This document shows, piece by piece, positions 49,064 to 59,856 of a DNA stretch of 64,000 bases. The DNA is from JAWKTV01 sp041398905 (lineage in GTDB: Bacteria; Planctomycetota; Planctomycetia; Planctomycetales; Planctomycetaceae): NCBI GenBank assembly GCA_041398905.1, contig JAWKTV010000004.1, positions 310,001-374,000 of the forward strand, in the 5' to 3' direction. The stretch's first letter is position 1, and each line of letters starts with the position of its first letter. The translations under genes and the position numbers were made by a program. The notes under the pieces were generated by a model, which saw only the letters and a program-made list of their open reading frames with translations, ran no database searches and was not told the origin of the DNA.

Positions 49064-49145
49064 TGGGAGTGGGAGGATTCGAACCTCCGAAGGCAGTGCC
49101 ACCAGATTTACAGTCTGGCCCCTTTGGCCACTCGGGTACACTCCC
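49064..49145 (-). tRNA. tRNA-Tyr(GUA)
   Basis: Acceptor GGGAGTG pairs with CACTCCC, discriminator A. The anticodon loop CTGTAAA in stem CCAGA/TCTGG gives GTA. A long variable arm marks it as class II. Same position as tyrU in E. coli. Confidence 0.96.
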
Positions 49146-49242
49146 GTTCATGGGCAGCAAGCCAAGTGCGGGAGTCAAGAGCAACGGGCCGCTGGGACCG
49201 CAAGCCGCTCTGGATTCCTCGCTCTCAACCCTCCGCACAACA

Positions 49243-49314
49243 AGCTAGCGGTGGGATTTGAACCCACAACCGCTGGTTTACAAAACCAGTGCTCTGCCGT
49301 TGAGCTACGCTAGC
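49243..49314 (-). tRNA. tRNA-Thr(UGU)
   Basis: Acceptor GCTAGCG pairs with CGCTAGC. The anticodon loop TTTGTAA in stem CTGGT/ACCAG gives TGT. T-arm GTGGG-TTCAAAT-CCCAC. First of the four tRNA genes, as thrU is in E. coli. Confidence 0.96.
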
Positions 49315-49451
49315 GAAGCCGCGTTACGCCAGCAAAGACGCCGGAATTGGAAGCCCGCCAGTGTAGCGAGCGTCCGACGAACCGCAAGTGAGAAGGGGAC
49401 GAACTCCCGCTTCCCGCGCACCCCGATCCGGCCAGAGCTTGCAGGCGAATC

Positions 49452-52379
49452 CTAGCTGGATTCGCTGCGTTGCCGCAACCAGATTCTGCAGCAATCAGCC
49501 GAATTCTCACGGGAGCGATGATTGGCCCAGGCCGCGGCGGTCCCGGTGTCCAGCACGCGGACCTCCAGATCGTCCAGTTTGACATCTCCAAAACCATGCA
49601 GCTCGATCACAAATTGGAACTCACCCGAGTAGCGGACCGGGCGAACCAGCTCGAACGGTATCCATTTCCCGGTCGGGGAGTTGTTTCCCCACCGCAGCGC
49701 CGACGGTGCCTGACAGGTTGTCCCAGATCATCAGCCCGTCCGGCTGGCCGGTCGGGGATGCTCGAACCAGACCGCACCTTTGAGCGACACCAGTTGACCA
49801 CTGAAGACCGGGACACTCTTCGGTGCAATTCGGATCGGTGTTTTTGGTTCGAAGCCTGCACGGATTTCCGCTGTTGCGGGCATCGCCGCCATGCGGAGCG
49901 CGGACCCGTTCCGACCATCCGGAACGATCGCGACATTCGCGATCACATCTTCGCTGCTGGGCACGACGTCGAAACCCCACTGATCGGCCGTGATCGGTCC
50001 CCACTGTTCCAAGTCACCGCCACGCAGAAGGTTGTTGGCGCTCGGGATGCTGTCCCGCTTGAGGGTCCAGAACCGCCAGAAGTCGGGCAGCGTCTGGAAG
50101 CAGATGGAGTAGGGGGTCGCGACCGGGCTGTGGAGTTCGCTGTTGGCTGCATCCCAATGGGCACGTTGAACCTGCCGCGTCAGACGCAGGATTCGCTGAC
50201 AACCGCTGCGAACCTGATCCGAACTGCCCTGGGTGAGTGACTCTCGAGCAGTCTTCAGTTCCCGGTGGGCTTCGGCGAGGATGTAGTCGCCGTCGGCATA
50301 GGGGGCGGCCGAGACTTTTTGCAGTTCGTCATGCACACTCTGCACCCGCGTGAGCTTCGCTTCCGCGAGCGCCAGCCACGACTCGGCGGCCATCCGCTGC
50401 ATCGAGTATGCCTCCCGCTTGATCGTTTCGATCGCGGACGCATCGGTCGTAATCAGGATCGCCGCCGTCTGGTCGAGCCGCTTGAGCCGGATTTCCGAGC
50501 CGCCCACTTCTGGTGTGACGTCGACCTGATAGGGATGCACGCCAGTCGTGGTCACTTCCCAGGCATGCACGCCATCGACTCCGCGGAGCATGATGCGCAC
50601 ATCTTCCACGGCCATGACGCCGGGCTGGTACTGCGCGTTCTGCTCGAGCCATTGCGGCAGCAGCAGCCAGCCGAACGGGGTCTGCAGAACCGGAGCGCGG
50701 ACCTGTCCACCGATGGCGTCTCGGGGTCGATCGCTGTCGGCGGCGCGATTCCAGGCGGTCACAAACGGTTGCCGCGAGTTGGACTTGACGGGCGATTTTC
50801 CCTCGCCCAGCCGGACCGGGGCGACGTCCATGACCTTGCCGCTCGCGAGCCAGTCCCGCAGCAGATAGAGCTGCAGATTCGCGAGCCGCATCGCATGCAG
50901 CCGCTCGACCGACAGCGGGTCATCAGGGTCGAATGGAGTCCGTCGAAAGTAGCCGATGCCCTTGACCCCCGCGCCGACCGCGGCCCACACCTGCATCCAG
51001 ATCTGCTCGGGCTCGACGTAGGGAACGCGGTCTCTTGGATCGCGGTTCTTCAGGTTCGCCGGGTTCGGTTCGGTGAAGACCCAGGTGATCAGTGGTTTGC
51101 CACGAAGCGCCTGCCGGGCGGCATGATCGAGAAAGCCGGCATAGCCCAGCGGCGATACCGACGTGTGCACCGCCTGTCGGCTGACTCCCAGGACATCGAC
51201 GCTGCGGTGGAACTCCCGTTCGCTGCCCGTGACGTCCGCCAGAACTGGCCGGCGGGAAGGGTCAGCATCCCGCACCGCTTCCGCGGCCGCGCGGACCGAC
51301 GCCAGCGCGGACGGGTCGATCTCCGCTCCGAGTGTCCAGAGCAGGATGTTGGAGGTCTCGCTGGAGAACGAGGGCAGGCCGACATTGTAAATTGATCGCG
51401 GAGTTGAGCCGTCTGCGTCCTGTTCGACCGGTCGGACTTCCGCCGCGGGTGGTTCGGCCATCGCCCCCAACCCCGTTTCGGCCAATGCCCGCAACAGGGG
51501 CTCGTCGTCGTACCGAGGCACCCAGATTACGTTGAACCCGCTCGAACGGAGCAGTTCCAGCTCTTCCCCATGGTAGGGGCAGATGATCGGGAAGTAGGGC
51601 TGGCCCTGGTACAACAGGCGACCGTCTCCCAAGGTCACCGGCCCGCGTGTCGCTTCGGCCGCCGAAGTCTGCGCCAGTTCCGCGCCGTTCGAGGCCGGAT
51701 CGACCAGCGGCGCGATCTGCAGGTCGTCGATTGCCCACTCGGTGGACCCGACTTTGACTTCTTCGACCAGCACGACCCGATCGACGTACATGCCACGGGC
51801 GTCGATCGAAGGGGACGGCAGGGACGGCCCCAATTGGGCCTGCAGCCGACCAACGAGCTTACGGATCTCGGTGTCGGGCGTGCGGCATTCGAGCCGCTGC
51901 CAGCGCTGTTCGAGTTCGTAACGGTCACCGTACATGTCGACGGTCAGCGGCTCGCCAGTCCGGGGATCGAGTTGGGCGGGAAAGACGATCCGCAGTCCCA
52001 GTTGCAGCCCCGGCCGGTTCCCACGAACCCAGATCGAGACATGCAGTTCCTCGAACACCTGCCGGCGGGGTGAACTGCTCGATGAACAGCGTATCGCCCG
52101 TCTTCACGGCGTCGATCTGAATGCGCTCCGACCGCTCCCCGAGTGGGCGGACAAGCTCGCGCGTTCGTGACTGCGGAGCTGCAGCCCCTCGCCGGACACC
52201 GCTGAGACGCGCCACGACGGTGTCGCCGTCTCGAAACTGTCCTGATAGGCGTTGGATGCCCCCGACTCCGCCGAGACGCACCGCACCATCAACAAACACT
52301 GCAACGTCACCAGCAGCGCGATCCGGGGCACGCCGATGCCGCGCGAGTCGATGGTTGCGGGAATCCTTGCCATGCCCAT
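49452..52379 (-). CDS. Secreted glycoside-hydrolase-like protein of unknown activity
   Basis: About 975 residues. A signal peptide (P-R-I-A-L-L-V-T-L-Q-C-L-L-M, then S-A-E-S) leads into a beta-sandwich region like a carbohydrate-binding module. A TIM-barrel-like region follows, starting Y-F-P-I-I-C-P-Y-H-G-E-E-L, with F-N-V-I-W-V-P-R-Y-D-D and T-W-V-F-T-E-P-N-P. A helical part and a second beta-sandwich close the protein (E-L-H-G-F-G-D-V-K-L-D-D-L-E-V). The layout is that of clan GH-A enzymes, but I cannot name catalytic residues. Frame changes are needed near 52100, 52065, 49740 and 49690. It stops 138 bases after the end of the tRNA cluster. Confidence 0.6.
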
Positions 52380-52814
52380 GCTCGGTCACGCTCGACGTCC
52401 ATGTCGAGGCCTGAAACAGTTCGGGTCGCCCGTTCGTCCGGCAAACAGGCTTTCGGCCGGATGATCAAGACAGGCCCCGTTTTGCCCAGACCGCCAGGTC
52501 TTGACAACCGGTGCGGTTGCATGAGTTCCGGCGATCACCTGTGTCATCCGGCGCGGAATTCACTGGAAAGTCATGATGCCAATCGGCAACATGGCCGCAG
52601 CGAACGTCTGTCGCGCCGAACCGGCAAATGTATGGCATCTGGCTGAACGGGCCAATACGAAACGTTGCCGAATGTAAACACAGCGACGGGCGGCTGCGTG
52701 TGGCCAAAGTCACATAAACGATTCCAGGATGGTTCGTTATGTCAAACCGAGCAATGCCGTGGTCAACGGCACGGAATCTGTATCATCACGAGCAATACAT
52801 CGGGAAAACTTGCC
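52380..52814. other. Intergenic region between divergent genes
   Basis: About 435 bases between the start of the GH-like gene and that of a small conserved gene. The half nearest the small gene is AT-richer (for example the stretch near 52650-52800) and probably holds its promoter. Nothing else was recognised. Confidence 0.4.
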
Positions 52815-53120
52815 ATGACCAACACACACCCATCGGAACAAGATCGGGCCGAGTTGCCCCCTGAACTGCTGGCGCTGGGGCGGGCGGTCGCCCAACTCCC
52901 GGCCGAGCAGTTCGCCGAGTGTGAAGCCCGGTACGCCGAGGTGGTGCAGTGTTTCCAGCGGCGGAAGCGGATTCTCGCGCTTGTGCAGGAGGCCCTTTCG
53001 CAACTGCGTCTCGACGTCAAGTATCTGATGTTCGACCTCGATGTGACCCGCCGCGAGCGGGATGAACTGCGAAACACCCTCGATTCGCTCTCTCGGGACG
53101 AGTTCGACCACTTCGACTGA
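52815..53120 (+). CDS. Small soluble helical protein, unknown function
   Basis: 101 residues from the ATG at 52815. Almost all helix: an acidic N-terminus, a middle with C-E-A-R-Y-A-E-V-V-Q-C-F-Q-R-R-K-R-I-L, and a C-terminal coiled coil (R-R-E-R-D-E-L-R-N-T-L-D-S-L) ending in Asp/His. No DNA-binding motif is clear. The in-frame upstream extension to 52665 has no coding character. I do not recognise the family. Confidence 0.6.
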   Translation: MTNTHPSEQDRAELPPELLALGRAVAQLPAEQFAECEARYAEVVQCFQRRKRILALVQEALSQLRLDVKYLMFDLDVTRRERDELRNTLDSLSRDEFDHFD

Positions 53121-53245
53121 CCGATGGCGGGTGGACCGGGTGACGGTCGACGGGCCGTGTGTCTGCGGCGAAGGCCTGCGAACGAGGGCCGGGCGGCGTT
53201 CGTGACGGCGTTGCCCCTGTGACCGGCGGCCGCTGACGTGAGCCG

Positions 53246-53764
53246 TCAGCCCAAGCGAAGCTCACCGAGCTGACCCGCGACTGGTGGAGTGCCAGCGGGC
53301 ATCGCATCGCTTCGCAGGCTCGCGATCTGGCCAACCAACGCGTCGATCTCGATCCCCGCGTACCGGCCGGATGTCGACCTCCGACGGCTGACCGACGACA
53401 GCAGCTCGACTGCGCGGTTCCTGTGCCGCGTCACCCCTTCGGCGCGTCCCTCGTAATGCTTCACGCCGGCGGCGGCGTAGCGAATCAGTCCCTTGAGAAA
53501 ATCGGCTGTCTCGCCAGCGCGGCCCGCCGCGTGCCACAGCCCCTCCCAGACCTCGTGGGCTTCCCAGTAGAACCCCGCGTTGAACAGGTCGACTCCCCAC
53601 AGGTAGTCGGGACTGTCCGCCCAATCCGTGGGCGAGAGCGGCTGCGGGGTGTCTCTGGCGACGTCGTGCCAATGCCCGGCCGGGTCGCGAATGGGATGCG
53701 GCGCTCGACCGGGTACGTAAGTGTAAGGGGGGAAGAAGCGATCCGGTGAATATCGCGGTAGCAT
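53246..53764 (-). CDS. DUF309 domain protein
   Basis: 172 residues. The DUF309 core is seen as L-F-N-A-G-F-Y-W-E-A-H-E-V-W-E-G-L-W, followed by F-L-K-G-L-I-R-Y-A-A-A-G-V-K. The family has a helical fold and unknown function. The start M-L-P-R-Y is chosen over an upstream ATG (53860), which would add a stretch without conservation overlapping the next gene's spacer. It follows the sulfatase-maturase gene by about 110 bases on the same strand. Confidence 0.82.
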   Translation of the reverse strand: MLPRYSPDRFFPPYTYVPGRAPHPIRDPAGHWHDVARDTPQPLSPTDWADSPDYLWGVDLFNAGFYWEAHEVWEGLWHAAGRAGETADFLKGLIRYAAAGVKHYEGRAEGVTRHRNRAVELLSSVSRRRSTSGRYAGIEIDALVGQIASLRSDAMPAGTPPVAGQLGELRLG

Positions 53765-53872
53765 GTTTCTCTCTTGCGTCAGTGTGCATCCGCACGCCGG
53801 CAAACTCGGATCGACCGGTAACCAGGCTGCGTTCAAGACGGTCGGCAGAAACAGAGCCATTCACGCTCCTTG

Positions 53873-55388
53873 TCAGCCCTCACGGCCGCAGCACTTCTTG
53901 AACTTGCGGCCCGATCCGCAATGGCACGGATCATTGGGACGCCGGGGTTGGCGGCGGTTCGAGGACGCGGCGGTGGTATTGTCGGCGGGGCCGACTCGTC
54001 GCGGCAAGGTCGGTGCGTGGCCCGAGCGGGTGTTCGGCGGCGGCGCGGTGCGGTTCCCCCGCAGCAAAGTCATCACGTTCGCCGCCGCTCGCCCTGCCTG
54101 GATCTCCGCCACCATCAGCCGCATCGCCGGGTCAATATGACGGAAGAACGCCTGGTAGCCAGCACACAGGTAATTCAGACCGGGTTCGCCCGTTGGCGTC
54201 TGGATGAAGCGGTTTTTGGGGCACTCGCCATTGCAGACGAAGCGGACGTCACACTCCCGGCAGTATCCGGGCAAGGTCGACTCTTTGCTTCGCCAAACGC
54301 CCGCTGACGCTCGGAGTTTCCGAGTTCGAGCAACGGCGTCTGGTGAATGTTGCCGAGACAATAGGCGGGTTCGACGAAGTGGTCGCAACTGTACAGGTCC
54401 CCGTTGTGCTCAATCGCGAGTGCCCGTCCGCACTGCTTGCGAAAGATGCAGAGGCTGGGCTCCTGTCCCAGCCAGGCCCCTGCGCCTGGTCGAACGTCTG
54501 CACAAACACACGCCCCACATCCCGCCGGCTCCATTCGTTGAATACCTCGATCAGGAACCGCCTGCGCGGGCCGCACTGTGCGGGAGGAGACGAGTTCATC
54601 GCAGGCTTGCTCGTTGGTGTGCTCGGATGCGTGCCGTTCCGTTGAGGGTTCCTTCGCTGGCAGAGCCGGTGCCGAGGTTCGATCGCTGCCGCCGATGTCG
54701 AGCTGCACCAATGGCTCACTCATGCCAGCCGACGCCGCGGCGCTCAACGATCGGTATGAACTGGAAGTACTTGACTCCGTTGTCTCGAAGGTAGGTGTAG
54801 ACGCGTCGGCCGTGATCGCCATTGTGGCGATTGACCACCACGAGGGCGTTGAACTCCACGCCGGCGGCTCGCAGCAGTTTCAGTCCGCCGCAAGACATCG
54901 CTAAAGGATCCGCGACCGTGCTTGTCGTAGCGATAGCGGTCGTGCAGCTCGGCCGGGCCGTCGATCGACAGGCCGATCAGAAACCGATGACTCGCGAAGA
55001 AGTCGCTCCAGGCGTCATCGAGCAGCGTGCCGTTGGTCTGCAGCGCGTTGACCAGCCTGACGCCCGCAGGAGCGTACCGCCGCTGCAGTTCGACGACCCG
55101 CTCGAAAAACGGGAGACCGAGCAGCGTGGGCTCGCCACCCTGCCAGGCGAAGTGAATCTCTGGTGTCCCGTCCGGCTGGGCCGCGATCAACTGCTGGATG
55201 TAACGCTCCAGAGTATCGCCCGACATTCGCCACGACTTCGCGCCGGGGTACAGGTCTTCCTTGTGCAGGTAATAGCAGTACTCGCAGTCGAGGTTGCAGA
55301 TCGGCCCAATCGGCTTGGCCATCACGTGCAGCCCCTGCCTGGTGAAGGGCGGGGAGGTCGCAGCGGTTAGCGGTCGCGTCACTGGCAT
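53873..55388 (-). CDS. Anaerobic sulfatase-maturating enzyme (radical SAM, SPASM) with C-terminal SEC-C motif
   Basis: About 505 residues. The radical SAM cluster is C-N-L-D-C-E-Y-C (Cys at about 31, 35, 38). The F-A-W-Q-G-G-E-P-T-L-L-G motif binds SAM. The SPASM Cys are in C-G-R-A-L-A, Y-S-C-D-H-F and C-R-E-C-D-V-R-F-V-C-N-G-E-C. The enzyme converts an active-site Cys or Ser of sulfatases to formylglycine. After an Asn/Arg/Pro-rich linker the protein ends in a SEC-C zinc motif, C-H-C-G-S-G-R-K-F-K-K-C-C. At least four frame corrections are needed between about 54905 and 54310. A Cys-type sulfatase is encoded 2.3 kb away. Confidence 0.85.
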
Positions 55389-55453
55389 GACGAGTCAACT
55401 TTGAACAGGCAACCGACTGCCGGCCTGCGCCAGGCCGGGGCGATCCTTCGATT

Positions 55454-57484
55454 TCAAGTGTCCATCTCCGCGATCCTCGCGACAAACTGTTCCTCAGTCC
55501 AGATCGGCAAGGCCAGTTCCCGTGCCTTGTCGAGCTTGCTGCCGGCATCGGCTCCCGCGACGACAGCGGACGTCTTCTTCGAGACGCTCCCCGACGCCTT
55601 GCCGCCCAGGCGGTGGATCAACTCCTTGATCTCGTCGCGAGTGAATTGCGTCAGCGTTCCCGTCACGACGATCGTCATGCCGGCCAGCGGCAGCGGTGCG
55701 TCCGTTGACGGCTCGGCCAGTTCCTTCGCCTCACCAAAGTTGAGCCCGCACTCCTTCAGTTCCGCCACGATCTGCCGACCTGTTTCGGACTGGAAGAAGT
55801 CAGCCACCGACTGGGCGATCACCGGTCCGATGCCGTCGATGGCGGCGAGCGTCTCCTGCGGCTGCGCGGCGATCTGCTCGATTGACCCGAACCGGTCCGC
55901 GAGCAGCCGGGCATTGCTGACCCCCACATGATTGATGTTGAGGGCCGTCAGCAGTCGCCAGACCGGCCGCGACCGCGTGGCGTCGATTCCTGCGAGCAGT
56001 TTGTCGACGGACTTCTCGCCCATCCGCTCGAGTTGCAGCAGTCCCGACCGGCGATCCCGTAACCGGTACAGATCGGCGAACGACCGGACGAGACCGGCAT
56101 CGACAAGCTGTTCGATCAGCTTGACCCCCAAGCCTTCGACGTCCATCGCGGCACGCGAGGCATAGAACCGCAGGCTCTCCCGCAAGCGAGCCGGGCAGGC
56201 GGGGTTGATGCAGCGGACATACACCCCCCCTTCGTCCTGTCGCACGTCGCCGTTACAAACCGGGCAACGCTCGGGGAAGCGGAACGGCCGCTCGGCACCG
56301 GTGCGGCGCTGCAGCTCCACCCGCAGCACATGCGGAATGATTTTGCCCGCCTTTTCGACGACGACCCAGTCGCCGATCATCACGCCCAGCCGCTGCAGTT
56401 CCTCGCGGTTGTGCAGCGATGCCCGGGCGACGGTGGTGCCCGCGATCTCGACCGGCTCCAGATGCGCGACCGGCGTCAGCGCCCCGGTCTTGCCGACCTG
56501 GATGCCGATGTTCTCGATCCGCGTGACGGCCTCGTACTTCTCCCACTTATAGGCGATGAGCCAGCGGGGGGACTTGGACGTGTTGCCCAGTTGCTGCCGC
56601 TGCTCGAAGGAGTTGACCTTGATGACAAGTCCGTCGACCTCGACGTCGAGTTCGTGCAGGTTGTCCATCAGCACCTGACAGCGGACGATGGTCGCTTCGA
56701 TGCCGGTCGCGGCGTGGACATGCGGCGTCGTGGGAATGCCGTAGTGCCGCAGGGCGTTGAGGTAATCGATGTGCGTCGTCAGGTTGCCTCCCGCGCAGGC
56801 GCCGATGCCGTGAGCGAGGAACCGCACCTTCCGCGCCCGGCAAAGCTGCGGGTCCAGCAGCTTGAGCGCCCCGGCGGTGGTGTTGCGGGGGTTGGCGAAA
56901 GGGTCTTCGCCCCGCTGCTCGCGCTCGGCTCGCAGCCGGGCGAAGTCGGTATTGGCGATGTACGCCTCGCCGCGGACCTCCAGCAATTGCGGAATTCCCT
57001 CGCCAGCCAATGTGAGAGGCACGCCCCCCACCGTGCGGGCATTATGAGTGATGTCGTCGCCGCGCTGGCCATCGCCGCGCGTCACGGCCTGAGTCAGCCG
57101 GCCCTGTTCGTAGACCAGCGCCACCGCGACGCCATCGATCTTGTACTCGCCGGTGTACTCGACTTCGTCCCGGTCCAGCAGTTTGCGAACGCGGGCATCG
57201 AACTCCCGCAATGCGGCCTCTTCGTAGACGTTGTCGATCGAGAGCATCGGCAGACGATGCTCGACCGTCTGGAAGCCATCGATCGGCGCACCGCCGACCT
57301 TGTGCGACGGGCTGTCGGGGTGATCGAGTTCCGGGTGCTCCCGTTCCAATTCCAGTAGCCGGGCCATCAACCGGTCGTAGTCCCGATCGGGAATCTCGGT
57401 CCGGGCCTCGACGTAGTACAGCCGGTTGTGCCGTTCGATCTCACGGCGCAGCAGTTCGATTTCGTGAGCAGGATTCGGCGACAT
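55454..57484 (-). CDS. ligA: NAD-dependent DNA ligase
   Basis: 676 residues, complete. The adenylated Lys is at about 115 (E-Y-K-I-D-G). The order of domains is Ia, nucleotidyl transferase, OB fold, four-Cys zinc finger (C-P-V-C ... C-I-N-P-A-C), helix-hairpin-helix, and BRCT (V-V-T-G-T-L onward). It joins Okazaki fragments. It lies directly upstream of the maturase gene on the same strand with a 65-base gap, so a shared transcript is possible. Confidence 0.97.
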   Translation of the reverse strand: MSPNPAHEIELLRREIERHNRLYYVEARTEIPDRDYDRLMARLLELEREHPELDHPDSPSHKVGGAPIDGFQTVEHRLPMLSIDNVYEEAALREFDARVRKLLDRDEVEYTGEYKIDGVAVALVYEQGRLTQAVTRGDGQRGDDITHNARTVGGVPLTLAGEGIPQLLEVRGEAYIANTDFARLRAEREQRGEDPFANPRNTTAGALKLLDPQLCRARKVRFLAHGIGACAGGNLTTHIDYLNALRHYGIPTTPHVHAATGIEATIVRCQVLMDNLHELDVEVDGLVIKVNSFEQRQQLGNTSKSPRWLIAYKWEKYEAVTRIENIGIQVGKTGALTPVAHLEPVEIAGTTVARASLHNREELQRLGVMIGDWVVVEKAGKIIPHVLRVELQRRTGAERPFRFPERCPVCNGDVRQDEGGVYVRCINPACPARLRESLRFYASRAAMDVEGLGVKLIEQLVDAGLVRSFADLYRLRDRRSGLLQLERMGEKSVDKLLAGIDATRSRPVWRLLTALNINHVGVSNARLLADRFGSIEQIAAQPQETLAAIDGIGPVIAQSVADFFQSETGRQIVAELKECGLNFGEAKELAEPSTDAPLPLAGMTIVVTGTLTQFTRDEIKELIHRLGGKASGSVSKKTSAVVAGADAGSKLDKARELALPIWTEEQFVARIAEMDT

Positions 57485-57724
57485 GTTGGCGAAGCGAGGG
57501 ATGACGAATGGCGTTGGGGCCGGTTGTCGCGGCCAAGATCTGCTGGCGACCCGAGGTGCGACAGGCAGGCCCGCCTGAACGAACTTGCAGCGTCCGGGCC
57601 TTCCGCGCGGGTTTGACCCGTCAGCGACGGCGGCGGATACTCAGCGGCGCTCCCGAGCGGCATTGGCAGTCACTGGATTGGCCTCACTTCACCCCTGCCG
57701 CAACCTTTCAAGCACAGCCTTCCG

Positions 57725-59314
57725 ATGCAGCAGATAACTTCGAACTCGATGCCCGGACGGCCCACGCTGACGGCGAACAACAGCCGACCTGAGTTGGCGG
57801 GATTCGCGGGGCCCGACCGACCCGTCTGGCGGAGTGGGCTGCTGATGTTGGTGCTTGTGTTGCTGTTCAGCCGCGTTGTCACTGCGGCGGAGATCGTCGA
57901 TCGGCCGAACATCATCCTGATCTTCGCCGACGATCTCGGCTGGAAGGATGTTGGCTATCAGGGGACCGATTTCTACGAAACGCCGCGGATCGATCGGCTG
58001 GCCAGCGAAGGGATGGTCTTCACCAACGGCTACGCGGCGGCGGGCAACTGCGCACCGAGCCGCGCCTGCCTGCTGTCCGGCAGTTACACGCCGCGGCACC
58101 ATGTCTACGCGGTCGGCAGCACCGACCGCGGACGGAAGGAACTGCAACGGCTGGTGCCAATCCCCAACCGGGGCGGCTTACCGCAGAATCTTGTGACCGT
58201 CGCGGACGCCCTGCGGGCCGCCGGCTACGCCACCGGACACTTTGGCAAATGGCACCTGGGTGGCAGGGAGGGCGCACGTCCCACCGAGCAGGGCTTCGAC
58301 GAAAGCTTTGACTCGTTCGGCGAGGGGGAGGTCGCTGAAGGCAGCGAAGGCAACAAGGCCGGCCCGCCGGCCGATCCCAAAGGGGTGTACACGCTCACCA
58401 ACCGGGCGATCGAGTTCATCGAGCGTCATCGTGATCGACCATTCTTCTGCTACCTGGCCCATCACGCGATTCACACCCCCTTGCAGGGGCGGCCGGAAAC
58501 ACTCGCCCGCTTCACGGCGAAGCCCGCGGGCGAACAGCACTCCAAACCGCTCTACGCCGCCTGTACCTACGACCTCGACGACAGCGTCGGCCGGCTCCTC
58601 GACAGGCTCGACGAACTTGACCTCGGCCAGAACACGTTCATCGTGTTCACCAGCGACAATGGCGGCACGCAAGCGTCGTCGCAGGAGCCGCTCCGGGGCA
58701 ACAAGGGCTGCTACTACGAAGGGGGCATCCGCGAGCCGTTTATTGTTCGCTGGCCCGGCCAGGTCGTCGCCGGCAGCCGCTGCGACACCCCGGTCATCAA
58801 CGTCGATCTATTCCCCACGTTCCTCGATCTCGCGGGGGTCTCCGACGAACGACGTCAGGAAATCATGCGGGACCAGCCGCTTGATGGCGAAAGCCTGCGT
58901 CCGCTGTTCATGCAGTCGGGCGAACTCCGTCGGCCGGCGATCTTCTGGCACTTCCCCGGGTACCTGGACGCGCCGGTCATCCGAGGTCGCGATCCCGACT
59001 TTCGCACCAGGCCGGTCAGTGTCATTCGGCAAGGGGACTGGAAGCTGCACCTGTATCTCGAAGAGTGGCAACTCGACGGCGGACGCGAACAGTTGCCAAC
59101 CAACAACGCCGTCGAGCTGTACAACATGCGCGACGACATCGGCGAGCACCACAATCTCGCGGCCGAGCGTCCCGAGCGGCGAGACGAGCTGCTCAACAAC
59201 CTGCTCGAATGGCACGCCGCCGTGGATGCCCAGCTCCCCAGCAACACGAATCCGCGATACGCCCCGGACCGCAGGCCCAAGGGGAAAGGCAAGCGGAAGC
59301 AGGGAGACAATTGA
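57725..59314 (+). CDS. Cys-type sulfatase (arylsulfatase family)
   Basis: 529 residues. A single N-terminal hydrophobic segment (about 37-52) exports or anchors it. Metal ligands F-A-D-D start at about residue 67. The formylglycine motif is C-A-P-S-R (Cys at about 109), so it needs maturation, which fits the anSME gene nearby. The H-F-G-K-W-H-L-G motif, A-H-H-A-I-H and T-S-D-N-G complete the active site. The C-terminus is Lys/Arg-rich. The likely substrate is a sulfated polysaccharide, but this cannot be told from sequence. A second ATG at 57749 is an alternative start. Confidence 0.93.
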   Translation: MQQITSNSMPGRPTLTANNSRPELAGFAGPDRPVWRSGLLMLVLVLLFSRVVTAAEIVDRPNIILIFADDLGWKDVGYQGTDFYETPRIDRLASEGMVFTNGYAAAGNCAPSRACLLSGSYTPRHHVYAVGSTDRGRKELQRLVPIPNRGGLPQNLVTVADALRAAGYATGHFGKWHLGGREGARPTEQGFDESFDSFGEGEVAEGSEGNKAGPPADPKGVYTLTNRAIEFIERHRDRPFFCYLAHHAIHTPLQGRPETLARFTAKPAGEQHSKPLYAACTYDLDDSVGRLLDRLDELDLGQNTFIVFTSDNGGTQASSQEPLRGNKGCYYEGGIREPFIVRWPGQVVAGSRCDTPVINVDLFPTFLDLAGVSDERRQEIMRDQPLDGESLRPLFMQSGELRRPAIFWHFPGYLDAPVIRGRDPDFRTRPVSVIRQGDWKLHLYLEEWQLDGGREQLPTNNAVELYNMRDDIGEHHNLAAERPERRDELLNNLLEWHAAVDAQLPSNTNPRYAPDRRPKGKGKRKQGDN

Positions 59315-59411
59315 GCGGCCGCAGCAGTGCCGAAAAGGTGGGCTGCGGCTTGAGTGCCGTGCGGGTTCAGATGCGGCTGGCGGATTGGCGGCGGCTGTCT
59401 ACGATGACGGC

Positions 59412-59856
59412 ATGAACACCGAACGCCCTCTTGATGCTGACGCCGAATCGTCGACCGGAAAGCCGCATCCGCCTGGGTGGGCTTGGTGGTCGCTGGTGGC
59501 GGCGGGGGTGTACAACCTGGTGTGGGGGACGGCCGTGGTGTTGGCGCCGCACCTGTGGTTTGACCTCACCGGCGCGCCGCGGATGGCTTACCCCGAGATC
59601 TGGCAGTGCGTCGGGATGATCGTGGGGGTGTATGGGCTGGGCTACCTGATCGCGGCGAGTGATCCGGTGACGCACTGGCCGATCGTGCTGGTGGGGCTGC
59701 TGGGGAAAGTGTTCGGGCCGATCGGGTTCGCGATCGCGGTCACGAAGGGGTGTTCCCACCGTTGTTCGGCTGACGCTGCTCACCAACGATCTCATCTGGT
59801 GGGTTCCGTTCACGCTGATACTGGTCGGCGGGGCGAAGTGGCGGGCGCATCCCCGT
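59412..59856 (+). CDS. Small membrane protein, four helices
   Basis: About 148 residues with membrane segments at about 25-45, 65-85, 95-110 and 122-140 (L-T-N-D-L-I-W-W-V-P-F in the last loop). Two single-base deletions must be assumed, near 59747 (four G where five are expected) and near 59770. With these repairs the frame runs without a stop into the SRPBCC domain that follows, so the two may be one protein. I list them apart because that domain has a GTG start candidate and domain boundaries support a split. Confidence 0.55.

Noticed and set aside
55420..55438. Perfect 8-bp hairpin downstream of ligA, considered as a terminator
   Set aside because: No U-run follows on the minus strand, and the maturase gene begins only about 30 bases later, so termination is not supported.
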